64,000 nt of DNA, from assembly GCF_020921035.1 (NCBI RefSeq), contig NC_063151.1:21520934-21584933 (forward strand). Reading direction: 5' to 3'. The translations under genes and the position numbers were made by a program. The notes beneath the pieces are model-generated. The model ran no database searches. It worked only from the letters and a program-made list of their open reading frames with translations, and was not told the origin of the DNA. The stretch is from Rhodamnia argentea (taxonomy: Eukaryota; Streptophyta; Magnoliopsida; Myrtales; Myrtaceae). Below, piece after piece: positions 1 to 11,550 of this stretch; the first letter of the stretch is position 1, and each line of letters starts with the position of its first letter.

Positions 1-915
1 ATCCAGTTCCCAGCTACCCAGGATTCCTTGTGCATATTGGGATCTGGCACATTAAAGGCATCCAAAGTCAGACAATCTAAGAAGAAGAAGAAGAAGCATT
101 GCGATACGTTTGAAAAGGAGTGGGACCAAGCTACCTGCTCAGTGTGTATGGAGTACCCTCACAATGCTGTACTTCTGCTATGTTCTTCCTATGACAAAGG
201 TTGTCGACCATACATGTGTGCAACTGGGCGTCGCTATTCAAATTGTCTCGAGCAATACAAGAAGGCTTACACAAAAGTGACGGAAGTACCAAACACACGC
301 GAGGGGAATGGATCGATCCCATGTGCTAGTATCATTTGTGGGCAGACTAATGAAAAGATAGAAATTTCTGAGCTTTTGTGCCCGCTTTGCCGGGGACAGG
401 TGAAAGGCTGGACAGTGGTGGAACAGGCACGCAAGTATCTCAACAGAAAGAAGAGGACCTGCATGCAAGATAAGTGCACCTTTCTTGGCAGCTATAGGCA
501 AATATGTAAGCATGTCAAGAAGGAGCATCCATCAGCACAGCCGCGGGCTGTGGACCCTTTGCTTAAGGAGAAGTGGAAGGTGCTTGAGCAGCAAAGAGAG
601 AGGAATGATGTGATTAGTACAATTATGTCATCAACACCAGGTGCTGTAATGGTTGGGGATTATGTGCTGGAGCCAAACCATCGCGACTCTTTCTCTGATT
701 ATAGCTCAGAAGAATATTCAGATCGCGATATGTTTCGTTTCGAGTCTTTTGGAAGAAATTATATCTCGCAAGCTCGTAGAATGCATGGGAATGAATATGA
801 CTCATTGAGAGGGAACGATATCGGTTCTTGTCCTTCCTTTCGGTCCGGTCGTATCTCTCGCAGGGTAGTATCAACTAGTCGATCAAGAAGGCAGCGAAGG
901 AATAGAATGTTTTAA
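1..915 (+). CDS. DUF1644 zinc-finger protein, 5' partial
   Basis: The frame is open from the first base of the window to TAA at 913-915, so the 5' end lies outside; no upstream in-frame ATG is visible. A lysine-rich stretch precedes a cysteine-rich block with CSVCMEYPHNAVLLLC, then CRPYMC, SNCLEQ and a second pair, LLCPLCRGQ. A CCHH-like unit follows (CMQDKCTFLGSYRQICKHVKKEH), then a conserved block ending near KEKWKVLEQQRERNDVIS and an acidic, serine/arginine-rich tail. This order is that of the plant DUF1644 family, which is plant-specific; some members have been linked to stress responses, but the biochemical role is not established. The block probably binds zinc (inference). The family call is firm, the function is unknown. 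Confidence 0.88.
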   Translation: MQFPATQDSLCILGSGTLKASKVRQSKKKKKKHCDTFEKEWDQATCSVCMEYPHNAVLLLCSSYDKGCRPYMCATGRRYSNCLEQYKKAYTKVTEVPNTREGNGSIPCASIICGQTNEKIEISELLCPLCRGQVKGWTVVEQARKYLNRKKRTCMQDKCTFLGSYRQICKHVKKEHPSAQPRAVDPLLKEKWKVLEQQRERNDVISTIMSSTPGAVMVGDYVLEPNHRDSFSDYSSEEYSDRDMFRFESFGRNYISQARRMHGNEYDSLRGNDIGSCPSFRSGRISRRVVSTSRSRRQRRNRMF

Positions 916-3177
916 TTGAAGTAGGTGAAGTATATTAGGTAGAGTGGTGAGAAGTGGCATGATCTAATCTTTTCTCTAGTTACTTCCTTACTGCAAATGC
1001 TTTTGTGCGCCGTTGGCTAGGGTTTATTCATTTTGGTATTACTGGATGATTTTGTTCATAACATTGGGTAGGTGGGACAGCCAAGAAAACCGTTTTTTTT
1101 ATCTGGAGGAGAAAGCCATTTTTTATCTGAAGGATAGTGTGTGGTGCTTGTTCATTTGCATAATCAGTGACCAACTAACAGATTTATTTAAGGTTTGCGT
1201 TTTCCCCTTCCTAAGAGATATTCTATTGTTAATATGTGACTCTAAGCTGTAATTATTTTTGCTGGAATCTAGATCTGCTAGACGGCTGCGACTATTCTGG
1301 TCATTTATGTTATATAGTCATTCGTTATAAGTGGTCCTCGGATTCACAAAGCATCTTTCGCATTAATTTATTTCTTTTTGGCCTATGGACTTGGATATTT
1401 TACAGCTCCGAGTTTGTTTTGGATGTAGATATTGACTTCGTACTTGCGAGGATCTTTGTCATAGGGGCAGGGAAAGCATATGATCGACATTGCTGTTCAT
1501 GATTGTGACTTGTAAGAATAACTCTTGAATGTGGACTCATTTTGTATACAGAGAAAGAAAGGTTGGCAATTAATTATGCCAAAACGAATTTGTGGCATTT
1601 TCTTATAGTCGATATGTTCCTTCTAGCGTGGTATGGTACTTTTTGCATGTAAAACCGCCCTGATCCGACGTGTTTTAACAGTTGTACTGAGATGAGTGAC
1701 CGTTTATATTCTTTTTATCGACGAAGTTTTGTTGGTTGCACTGCACATTGCAGTGCGAAGCCTCATTGCCTTTCTTGATGTGTTCAGCTGTAGTCCCTAA
1801 TTGCCTGAATGGAATAGGAATAAGTGTTTTCGGCAGATGTGGAGAGTTGCTAGTAGTCATGCTTGGATTTGAGTAGGGTTTTTCTTTTCTTGTTCTTTGG
1901 TTGGGCTTGGTTCATACATATGCCTTCTTACTTCTCACTCTCTGTAAAAGGCAGCGCTCAAATCGCATTACAGAAGCTGATTATTGCATTATCCACAGAA
2001 AGAGGTCGTGAACCTGTTTCTCTTTGGGGTAGCGAACCAGTGATTTGACTCTCAAACGGAACTGCAGGTTTCTCTTTACGATTCGCCACAGTCACCTGGA
2101 TGGATGGCCATCGGTCATGTGCCTCTGAAATGCTTTCTTGTTTTCCTACTCGTTTCTGTTTGAGCCAGGTTTCATTCAAGTTCTATTGCAACAGCATGTG
2201 TGACGAGAATTTGTGCAAACAAGAACTCGGAGGAGATTGCTCATCTCCATACCAAGCCGAATAGATATAACCAATCACGGTGCAGCTACTTAGAGCTTGA
2301 TATTTGTCGCGCTAGTTCCACATTGATCTGGTCTGTTTGCCAAGTCTTCCTACTCATGTTCTGTTCTTAGTACAGATAAATAGTCTCTCTCTGTTGTACA
2401 GTTGGTCTAAAGGCGGCATTGGCAGGGTGGCACCCGACATGCGATTTAAATCAGCCAGTTATGGTAAAATTGATAAGCATATCGATAGTTTAATGATTTT
2501 TTTATTTGCAATTTGTCCATAGATGGCATGTTAGCTATTACATACACTTTAAACTATACAAACATCGAATAACTTTCTATGATTAGTCTAATATAAGGGA
2601 TTACAAAAAGCTAGTGATTCTTGAACATATAGGTAGTGGCCGCCCGAAAAAAGGATAGAAAGAAACCCCAATGCCATGCAAGCTTTCGCATTAGTGAGCT
2701 CGAGATGATCGTATGTGTTAGATGTATGGAGCAAGAGTAATCTTAGGTGATATGTCAATATGACACTGGAAGTCCTAAAAAGTGCAAGGGAGACTTGTAG
2801 TTTTTTAAAAAAAAAAATGCATATGAGTCCTAAAACTTATCAAATTGGTGTAGTTAAGTCTTTATGTTAATTCTGACAAAAAAAAAATTCTTTCTGTTGA
2901 TATCGTCCAATTTAATTAATGAAAAATGCCGACTGTGTCTTCTTTTATATTATTCTCTCAAATGTGATGACCACATGTCATCAATTTATAAAAGAGTAGT
3001 GACTAAATTGTAATAAGACCTAGCATTACTCTTTTTATATGGACAAAATACGGACTCTCTCGTTCTCATATATGCTCTTGACCGGATAGGATGGAGCACC
3101 GGCAATAGTTAGAAGCCATGGGTCCAAAAATCTAAAGAGGGCCAAATTGAAATCTAGCTTTGCCTATTTAGTACCTA
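916..3177. other. Spacer after the DUF1644 gene
   Basis: The first part is presumably the 3' UTR and flank of the DUF1644 gene. From about 2780 the text turns into AT-rich repeat remnants of the phrase 'gtcctaaaacttatcaaattggtg', which recurs across the window at 14.3, 19.7, 20.1 and 22.3 kb. Short open frames at 1013-1502 and 1863-2048 show no recognisable domain and are not called. Confidence 0.5.
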
Positions 3178-4274
3178 CATGGTAACCATTTTCATTCTCT
3201 AATTCTGATTCTGGGAACAAAAAATGATGAGAATTGCGTTTGGTAATGCAAATAAATTTGATTCTGATTATGTTCCCGGAATCGGTTTTAGAGAATTAAA
3301 ATCCGTTTTAGAGTAATATTCAGAACAAAAAAAAAGTTAGTTACGAAAAAAAGAATCACTTTTGAGAATCACAAAACGAAATGAAGTCACACATCTCTCA
3401 CATTTTCCTTTTAGTTCTCTTGTCACTTTCCCTCAACCTAATAAAAATAAAATAAAAATAAAAATAAAAAATTTCAAAAAAAAAATTGAATTTTTTTTTT
3501 AAAAATCACCAAAAAATTTAGAAAATCCCTAAAAATAGAATAAGCTTATATTAGGCTAGTTTGACCTCATTTTCATAAATTTGGGCCTAAATTTTCTAGA
3601 TTTCATGGATTTCACTCTTCTACAAAAAATGTCATAGAAGATGATAGCATCCAACATATGAATGATAACATATATACTCGTAGCCGTGCGTCACAAAATG
3701 TAAATATCTGCACGTGGAGCTAAAGTTAAACACCCACTTGGATTTAGGATAGAAGATGCAAAATGATAGTGAAGGACTTGTACTTCGTATCAAGGAGGAT
3801 AATTTGCTTTTGTTTTTTCGTCGGTGGATAATTTGATTATTTGGCTATTATGTTTGTATGTATTTTAGTCAACACAACATTTAAAAAAAAAAATGAATTC
3901 TTAATATGGGAACTGTCCCATACTTCAATCGAACTTCAAACGTAATGTATTAAAATTTGTGTTTCATTTATGATATGCTAAAAAAATAATGTATTTTAAA
4001 TTATTTTAGTGTGCATTGAAAATTAGTCTTCAATTTAGGATGAAATTTTACAAAGTAATTACATAGTTATTTTACTTAAATGAAAAAAATTAGGAAGAGA
4101 AACAGTTTTTTGAAATAGAAATTTTGTGTAGTTATCAAACGCGTTTCTATTCTAGGAATAGAAATTTTGGACAGTTATCAAACACGTTCTGATTCTCTAA
4201 AATTTATCCAGGAACGGAATCAGAAAAAGTCATTTTAATCAGAGTCGGTTTTCCGGAATAGAATAGTTACCATG
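3178..4274. mobile_element. Candidate non-autonomous DNA transposon with inverted ends
   Basis: The left edge reads ATGGTAACCATTTTCATTC and the right edge, reverse-complemented, reads ATGGTAACTATTCTATTCC, giving an imperfect terminal inverted repeat. Subterminal phrases about 'fails to fit inside TIR' length, such as 'agttatcaaacgcgttt' and 'agttatcaaacacgttc', are repeated near the right end. The interior is AT-rich with homopolymer A runs and has no coding capacity. I could not find a clear target-site duplication, so the superfamily is left open and the exact edges may be off by a few bases. Confidence 0.5.
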
Positions 4275-4837
4275 CGCAGCATTAGGTTCCCAACAAGAAC
4301 TGGAAGAGACTAGTAGCTCCTCTGTTATTTGGTTAGGAACGGGGTTATTCATCTGAAACTCCACGACGTTTTTGAGCAAACCACACTTCATCATTTGGTC
4401 TTGCATTTTGACTGGAAGAAGAGTAATGGATTAGCTAAAAGTTGCCCCCCTCAATCAATCTGTGGACTTGTGTTGTCGCTTTGGGAAAGAACCCTTTTTT
4501 GTCCTGGACTTTGACAGGGTATGGGTCGATCTCTGGTAGAGTAACGTTTGCAGCTCGCTCCAGGCGCACGACACAAGCTTAATTCTGCTTCTGCAATCTG
4601 GAATTCTATGGAGGGAGAGAGAGAGGAGACAGTGGCCTTTAGGAAAAGCAGGGAGAAACATCATGGTCCTTTGTATAAACAACATCTGAAAACAACTTCG
4701 AGTAACTTAGATTACAAGATCGATGAAAAGAAGAAGAACAAGAAGAAAGAACCAGCATCAGCTCTGAGATGTGCGGTTGTTATGAACTTCCTTTAGCTTG
4801 AGATTGAATGCAAGGATCAATACCTCTCTCTCTCTCT
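4275..4837. other. Spacer upstream of the nitrate reductase pseudogene
   Basis: There is no recognisable coding content. Short open frames exist (for example 4548-4796) but lack family features and overlap low-complexity AAG-rich sequence. A short CT run lies at about 4822-4838. Confidence 0.4.
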
Positions 4838-5473
4838 GAGGTCAAGACGCGCAATTCCGTCATTAAAACTGCACTCATTTCCTCAGAGAACATCCTGGCT
4901 GTGCCGATGGAATCATGATCAATGCCGGCTTGGATTGCACAGAAGAGCTTATTCCATCCACTCCAATAAAGCGAAGAGGCTTCTCGAGGATTACTGGATT
5001 GGCGAGCTTGTGAACAGGCGTTTAGCCACCAGCTCTTACTCTTGGGCTACGCACCAGGCATCCATCCTGTCACGCCTAGAGCCGATCAACCTGCCAATGA
5101 GGGTGGTCATGGCGGCACCAGTCCCTGGCGAGAAGACACCGCCCACCCTCATGCAGAGAATGTCCATATCACACGACACGCCGCATTTTAACAGATTTGC
5201 GGGGGGCTCTCGATCCACTGGGAGTGCAAGTTTGCCAAGAGATTGGCGATGTTAGCCGGAGGCACCAGAATCACCCGGATCTATCAAATAATGCGGGCGA
5301 TCCTGAAGGATCCCAGAGACAAAATCAAGATCTAGTGGTGTACGCCAACTGGACCAGGGACGACATTAGTCAGACGATGCCCTCGTGATGGCTTGCAGGC
5401 CCGCTGCCAATGATATTCCAGTTCGTCGTGTAGCCGAATTCGGTGAAAATGAAGTATGATCTCTTGTCTATCG
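4838..5473 (+). pseudogene. Nitrate reductase (NADH) pseudogene, C-terminal half
   Basis: Fragments in all three frames line up in order with plant nitrate reductase. From the cytochrome b5 domain come [20 protein letters not shown] (from 4887) and, one frame over, [18 protein letters not shown]. From the hinge and start of the FAD domain comes PPTLMQRMSISHDTPHFNRF. From the reductase core comes FAKRLAMLAGGTRITRIYQ followed by VVYANWTRDDIS. The C-terminus is represented by a frame reading LAGPLPMIFQFVV, stop, PNSVKMKYDL, resembling the family's ACGPPPMIQFAVNPNLEKMGYD. About 100 residues with the FAD-binding RxYTxT motif and about 60 residues before the C-terminal block are missing, and several frameshifts and stops are present. 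The molybdenum-cofactor half is absent. The fragment cannot make a working enzyme. The parent gene is not in this window. Confidence 0.85.
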
Positions 5474-5896
5474 GTTGTCTTTGATGTTTCGCGATCATGA
5501 CATGAGATTCTCAGAAATCCCAATTCATCTATCATCTTATCCTCCAATGGAGCTGAGGAATCCTGAGGCAGGACCAGAGTCCAAAGCATTAGGCATAGAA
5601 GCTGGCCAAGTGCAAAGAAGATCAGATTCGATTCGTTCAAGTAGCCACCTTGGATTCTGCAAGAAAAGGACCAAAAAGAAGAACCTAGTGTAGCTAGTTT
5701 CACAGGACTTGCATATATTCTTTATGCTACTGATGGGCATAGGGATAACGAGAATCAAGAATCTTACCTTCATCTTGTTCTTGCTTTATGACAGCACCAA
5801 GGAATCAACTCAAACCAACCATCCTTTCTGCCTGCAGTATATATTTGGACGTGAATCCGGACTCTGCAACTATAAGTTTGTACCTCTAAAATTTGA
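5474..5896 (+). promoter_or_regulatory. Upstream region of the calmodulin-like gene
   Basis: This is the spacer between the nitrate reductase pseudogene and the CML start codon. A TATA-like TATATAT lies at 5838-5844, 53 bases before the ATG at 5897, a workable core-promoter position if the leader is short. Open frames on both strands here show no family features. Confidence 0.4.
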
Positions 5897-6253
5897 ATGG
5901 CTCACTCGGAAAACGAGACTCTGAACCAAGTCCTCGCGCTTGTCGAGGCGTTCAGAGCGTTCGACAGCGACGACGACGGGCAAATCACCGCCGTCGAGCT
6001 CGGCGGGATCATGAGGTCGCTGGGCTACAACGTCTCGGCCCAAGAGGTGGACGCCATGATGGGGGAGGCGGACGCCAATAGGGACGGAATGCTGAGCGTG
6101 GCCGAGTTCCTGGAGATGACCACCAAGGATATGGATCTCGGGGAGCTCGCGAGCTTCCTCGGGACCACGTTGATCCCTTCCATGGTTGGCGCGGATGGGG
6201 AAGTTGCTGTCGAAGTCGAGGACTTGAGATTGATAGTCCAGTGCCTTCTTTAG
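5897..6253 (+). CDS. Calmodulin-like protein (EF-hand)
   Basis: A single-exon frame encodes 118 residues. EF-hand 1 has the loop DSDDDGQITAVE at residues 23-34, with all calcium-coordinating positions and the central G28. EF-hand 2 has DANRDGMLSVAE at residues 59-70, also canonical. The segment from about residue 75 is a degenerate third helix-loop region without a full loop, so the protein probably binds two calcium ions. Calmodulin has four EF-hands in about 149 residues, so this is a short CML. Such proteins act as cytosolic or nuclear calcium sensors that bind targets on a calcium rise. The gene is GC-rich compared with its AT-rich surroundings and lacks introns, both common in CML genes. 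The start is the first ATG, shortly after a TATA box. Family call is secure; the CML subclass is not assigned. Confidence 0.87.
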   Translation: MAHSENETLNQVLALVEAFRAFDSDDDGQITAVELGGIMRSLGYNVSAQEVDAMMGEADANRDGMLSVAEFLEMTTKDMDLGELASFLGTTLIPSMVGADGEVAVEVEDLRLIVQCLL

Positions 6254-8218
6254 GCACAGGAATGAGCTCTGGGAAACCTATAGAAGAAGCAACAGCCTTG
6301 TGAGCTCTTTAGGGTATATCCTAGACTTAAGGCGTTCAAGGGACTTTCAGGTTCGCGAATATTATCAGCTATGTGGTGAATAGGTGGTGACGATACTAAC
6401 GTCCTTAATGGCGATGATAATGAATAATGGATTTTAGAGTTACACAGCTTGGCTCTGTTTCCCTAAGCGCTTTTACATTGAACATTTCGTGTCCGAAAAG
6501 AAGCTTTGATTAAGGTACAGAGACACTGTAGAGATCCGCAAAGGAACTTACTTCCTTCCTGAACAGAGAGTCTCGTGAGATTACTACACCATACACCAAG
6601 AATTATGCTTCCTCTGGCACAAAGTTTCGATCGATTTATCAACCCGGCCGCTTTCGTGTATGTGAATCGAATTCATCTCGTCGATCCAAGAAAGATGACA
6701 TGCGAATTCTCAAGGGGCCTGAACGTGTAGCCTATCTGCCTTAGAACTTGTCCCTCAGGTCAATAGAAGAATCCACCCACTAGTTCTGGTAGACTCATTT
6801 TGTATTCTTCCAGAGCTTGTTGAATGGTTTCTCTGGTAGACTAGCAAGAAGTACGGCTCCTCCCTAAATGGCAAGACGATGAAGGCGTCTTTCCTTTCTT
6901 TAGCCAAAAAAGAAAGTAATTCACCGTTAACGGGTTTGGCTTACATGGTAAAAAAAGTTTGCTCCTTTGTCTTAGGTACAAATCTTGTTGGGAGCACTTT
7001 AGGAGTAAAATCCCAAATGCACCATATTGACGTGGGAGAGCGTGCTCTTAAGATCGCCCTGAGAGGTGGACTAGTCGAGATATGCGAAAATGGACTCGAA
7101 TCAGAAACGTAATAGATCTGGGAAGAAGAAGACAGAGGCACGTCGACGTCGATTCTTAAATTAACCGCAAACTTTGATTGAATGCAGATGTCTATGTGAG
7201 CTAACCCCATTAACATTAGAAGTCTCTCAATATCATCGTACTTGCATGCATCATTAACCATTGAAATTAGAGAGCAGGTACTACAATTTCGGATTGATGC
7301 ATTCGGTTAAAAAGTCCGGAAGTAACAAAGCCTCGAATAAACTAGTACTTGGCGCGATTTTTACGGTTAAATGATTTTTTTTTTAATGTTTTTTAAAATA
7401 CGGAACCATATGCATGATGGAGAAACTCCATGAAATAAAAATTAATGATTCTTATAATTCACTTTAACGGGGAAATGTCCTGAACAAATCCAACGAGTGA
7501 CTAATAATCTAATCGATCGGGATTTTATTTATATCGAATTTCGATTAACACCGGTATCTATAAACAAAATCTTACCTAAAAAGATTTTCTTAGTAAAAGC
7601 ATTTTTTTTGTAATTATTATTTACAGATAGAGGAATTCGAGAACATAGGGATGAGGTAGAGGATGATCGATCGCACGATCTCGCTAACGGGAGCGATGCG
7701 CTTAACCATTTATGCCATGCCTCTTTCTCTTTTGCAATAGTCTTCATTAAGTAGTCATTCAATTCAATAAAAAAAGAAAGTCGTTCCTTATCATCTCAAC
7801 TTTGAATTAACGACTTCTATCGAGTGAGAAATTCTTTTTTTCGGTGGTACAAATTTCTTATGCCGCTAGAAAGGCGAGACCAACTTTAGAACAATGATGC
7901 GTGGGTTTGTTTAACCAATAATGAATGTCTTAAAAAAATATTTTCTTGAAAATAATCTCTTCTAGCATTTACAAAAATTATTATTCGCGAAAATATATAT
8001 ACATCAATTGTTCGATAAAATTAAAACATTTATCATTTAATCAATTGTTTTTTTTGGTAAGGTGATAAAAAAAAATTTTTTGGTAAGGTCATTTAACCAA
8101 TTGTTTCAAGCTATATAAACGATTATTCTAGAAAAATATTTTTCAAATTGTTCTTTTTTCATGAAAGAGACGGAGTCCGGATATACACCTCTAAATTAAT
8201 GTGGACTTTTTTTGTATA
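6254..8218. other. Spacer downstream of the calmodulin-like gene
   Basis: The first few hundred bases are likely 3' UTR. From about 7300 the sequence becomes AT-rich with homopolymer runs. Open frames at 6879-7112 (+) and 7529-7762 (-) have no recognisable domain and are not called. No RNA gene was seen. Confidence 0.4.
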
Positions 8219-9256
8219 AAAGGAAAAATCTCAAATAAAGATCGGAAATGCCATCATTTTCTTAAATAAAGACATGAAGTGGACGTTATTTCGAATAATG
8301 GCTTGAAGTACCCTTATTTTCTCAAACAAAAGGTCTGAAGTTTATATTGTTTTAAATAAGGGTGTGAAGTTACCATGCCAGTCTAAAAAAAGGGTCTGAC
8401 CTCATCAACTAGTCGAGGGCATTTTCCCCATTTTATTTTTTTAGTTTTTTCTTTCTTTTTCCTTTTTCTTCCTTTTCTTCCTAAAAAAAGAAAAAAAAAA
8501 TCTAAAACTTTAAAAACCACAAAAAAAAACTTCGGCAGGATGACTAGGCCCTAGGATCGCCACTCCACCACCGATAGGGCGACGCCGAGGGCTGGCGACT
8601 CTCGCTCGGATCTTAGAGAGGGTCACGGCCCTCTTCTGATTTTGGCAATAGGGGTGTCAAAAAAGCTCGAGCCGGCATGACCCGACCGGTCCCGGCCCGA
8701 AAATTAACCAAATTTTCGGGTAGGGCTTAGATACTTTCCACGTAAAGCTCGGGATGGGCCGACTTCGACTTTTTTGACACCCACATTTTATTTTAAATTT
8801 ATTTTCTTTTCGTTTTTTTATATTCTTTCATTCCACGAGTTTGTCAAGTGCTTTTAATTCTGAAAAAAAAAAAAGAAAAAAAAAGAATCTGACCTGGCTC
8901 GAAAAGTTGGGACATATGTAATTCGGGCTTGGGCCAGGCCAAGCTAGGTATTGTTTAGTTTCCGGCCGGGCCGAGAACCGGCCCGTTGACACTCCTATTT
9001 GGCAAGGGCCAGGTCCTTGCCGACACCCCACCAATAGTGAGGAGGAAAAAATGACAAAAATACCCTGTAATCGTGAGGTGAGGTTAGGCTCTTTTTTTTT
9101 AGACCGACATGGCCACTTTATATTCTTATTTGAAATGATGTCCACTTCAAGCTCTAACTTGAGAAAATAAGGCACATCACGATCTTATTTGAAACAAAGT
9201 TCATTTCAGAACTTTATTTGAGAAAATGAGAACACTTTTTATCTTTATGTGAAATT
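8219..9256. mobile_element. Mutator-like non-autonomous element (same family as 62253-63213)
   Basis: Both ends are built from degenerate units of the form 'aaataaaggtctgaagt', in one orientation at 8219-8400 and inverted at about 9100-9256, with a GC-rich middle. The same architecture and similar end units occur in the better-preserved element at 62253-63213, which has a 9-bp target duplication. The outer edges and target duplication of this copy are too eroded to fix. A hAT element (8649-8997) is nested inside. No transposase is encoded. Confidence 0.55.
8649..8997. mobile_element. Non-autonomous hAT element nested in the MULE-like element
   Basis: Terminal inverted repeats TAGGGGTGTCAA (8649) and TTGACACTCCTA (ending 8997) are flanked by perfect 8-bp direct repeats TTTGGCAA at 8641-8648 and 8998-9005. 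An 8-bp target duplication with (T/C)AGGG(G)-type ends is diagnostic of hAT elements. The 349-bp interior is rich in 'ccggcccg' type words and has no transposase frame, so it must depend on an autonomous hAT elsewhere. Confidence 0.85.
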
Positions 9257-9627
9257 ATCTCTCACACTAAGAAATATGATAATACAAAAGTGATAGCAAG
9301 AATTAAGAATTGGGTGAAGCAATAATAGTATCCTTCCAACTTAATCGAACAATCGTACACCCTCATTTTTTTTCATTTAAAGGTTCAAATAAAAAATCAT
9401 ACTTTGCTTTAAGCTTCGTTTGTTTCATGAAAAATATCTTTTCGAAAAACCTTTCCCTCATTTTCCTGCATTTGGGGTGTGAAAAATTAGCGGTCAAAAG
9501 AAAATATTTTCCGTTCAATGAAAAATATCCTTTTAAAATTGAAGAAAATGATTTCGAAATCATTTTTCTATCTCACGCGTCCTCCCATTCTCTTCCTCAA
9601 CAACGAAATCTCTCCTCCACCGTCTCT
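9257..9627. other. AT-rich spacer before the CT microsatellite
   Basis: It holds the phrase 'aagcttcgtttgtttcatgaaaaatat' (split here from a longer match), which resembles ends of the Tourist-like elements seen elsewhere in the window, but no matching right end with a target duplication was found. Nothing coding is supported. Confidence 0.35.
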
Positions 9628-9650
9628 CTCTCTCTCTCTCTCTCTCTCCA
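9628..9650. repeat. CT microsatellite
   Basis: An uninterrupted run of CT dinucleotides sits immediately before the GC-rich open region at 9660-10208. Similar pyrimidine runs occur in leaders and introns of several genes in this window. Confidence 0.8.
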
Positions 9651-9659
9651 ATCAGAAAA

Positions 9660-10208
9660 CAATCACACTTCCCTCATGCGACCTCCGCTCTGACTTCTTT
9701 GATCTCGTCGATCGTGGACTCCGGTCCCTCCTCCAACGATCGCCGCATCGTCTCCTGCGTGGAAGCTCATCCCTCGCCGAGAATCGCCTCCAAGTCCTCG
9801 TCCCCCTACTACTCCGGGGAACAACAAGATGATGGCCGCGGAAGCCCAAAAGAGCACGAGCAGGAGGGCCCAATCGCCGATGAACCGAAGGGGGAAATGC
9901 CAGTGTTATCTGATGGCGTTCGGATTGGCGAGGTTCCTGACGGAGATGGCGCCGAGGTAGACGAGCAACGTCAAGAAGAGGGATCGTGCGACGGCGCCGC
10001 CGACGAGATATTGAGGAGCGGGCGACTGCAGCAACAAGAGCAAAGCGAAAGGGATTGTTTGGAATGTCGAAGGCCCAGGGATTGGGCCACCGTCGTCACG
10101 GCGATGCTCGGTCAAGGGGTTCGTTGGGCTGCGTATGGGCTTGGAATGTTTAATGGGAAATCCTTTCGCGAATTTGGTTTGGAATGTTCGACTGGGAAAA
10201 TGACGTAA
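9660..10208. other. GC-rich island, possible captured gene fragment
   Basis: This GC-rich stretch lies between AT-rich flanks that both carry 'gaaaaatatttt'-like words in opposite orientation. It is open on the plus strand from 9699 to 10208 (169 residues, Ser/Glu/Gln-rich), and on the minus strand two adjacent frames contain hydrophobic stretches such as LLVLFWASAAIILLF. Neither product matches a family I know, and openness on both strands is expected from GC content alone. It may be a gene fragment captured by a transposon, but that is inference. Confidence 0.3.
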
Positions 10209-11429
10209 CCAACGAAAAAAAATATTTTTCTTTTCAAACGTCGAAAAACATTTTTCAATTTATTTTTTAAATTTCGGCCGAAGACATAAAAGGAAAAATT
10301 CTAAAAAAACCGAAGAGGAGAATAATGCCTGGAAGATGAGGAGTTCTTGAAACAGAGTCCCGCCCATCTACGAAACGTAAAGAAAGATGAATGAAGACAA
10401 AACGAACGGCAGCTGAGTTTTGGTTGCAAATGATTGATGGATGGGGGGAGAAGGACGTGGACGGTGGAGGAGCAGAGAGAGAGATAGAGAGAGGCTGAGA
10501 AGAGTCAAAGGCGAAGGAAGAGGAGCAGCAGCTTTTTGCTTTCCTCGTGCAGAGACTCGTTTTGGATTCGATCTGGTGGCGATGGCAGAGGCGTGCCCCG
10601 ATTGACTGGAACTGCTCCGGATCGATCCATCGATCGTTCGTACCTTCCTTCCCACAGCGATGCGATGCGATGCACGAGCACGCCGACGACGACACGCTCG
10701 GTACACGACAAAAGGGAAGGATTTTTATCTGCGATATACTAAAGATCGAATGTATTTGTAGAGAGATTTTGTTAACGGGGCTGGGCGTATTAGTTTCAGC
10801 ATTTTAAAATACAGATCATACATATTGCCATGATAATTATTACTTGTGGAAGTTACTGCACTTTTGTTAGGTATGGATTTTAATTATGACGCCCTTGTGG
10901 TACAAACTCGTAATGAGCCACGTTATGATGGTATTGAGCCACGCAAAATGTTTCGTGAACTTCTTTGAATGTCGTTATCTTCCCACCTCTTCCATCGATC
11001 GCAATACTTTTAGTGTCATGTTCAGAGGTGAAGGATTTCTTGTCAATGTGGCACATTTTCATTTTACGATAAATACAACACACGTACCATACATGTACAT
11101 GTATACCTTTCCTATTTTTTGGCCAAGTTTATTAATAGTTAGTTAATCGGGGGTAACCGACTCGACAACTTGAAAGAGCGATCGTCGTGAGATTCAAGAA
11201 TTGCGCTAGCAATGTCGCATAAGTATGTACCTCCAAACTCAATAATCCATCAGAAGTGATCGAAATCATGATGATCATCGTAAGTATTCTGATTATGCGG
11301 ACATGGGTCACGACAAATTTCGAAATGATTACTTAATTTACCAAGGATTTTAGAAATTCGGGTTATCATATAAGAGATTTGGGTTAAGTTGACCAAGTAC
11401 TTCTCGTGCTCCTTGCGTGTGTATATGTA

Positions 11430-11430
<1 letters not shown>
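10209..11430. other. Spacer upstream of the 6PGL-like gene
   Basis: This holds GA-rich sequence around 10470-10510 and otherwise ordinary AT-rich spacer. The minus-strand frame at 10267-10695 is largely low complexity and has no recognisable domain. Confidence 0.4.

Positions 11431-11464
<34 letters not shown>
11431..11464. repeat. TG microsatellite
   Basis: A run of TG dinucleotides lies about 250 bases upstream of the 6PGL-like start codon. Confidence 0.85.
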
Positions 11465-11466
<2 letters not shown>

Positions 11467-11550
11467 GTCTTATCTCTCTTATTTCCCCTCACTTGGTCCT
11501 TTTTCGCCTAACTTTTCAAATGAGCTCTCTCTCTCTCTCTCTGAGTCCCT

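Noticed and set aside
5332..5703. A 123-codon minus-strand open frame
   Set aside because: It is antisense to the nitrate reductase remnant and has no family features of its own.
9652..10115. Minus-strand frames with hydrophobic stretches, considered as a small membrane protein
   Set aside because: The stretches lie in two different frames, no known family matched, and GC-rich DNA keeps both strands open.
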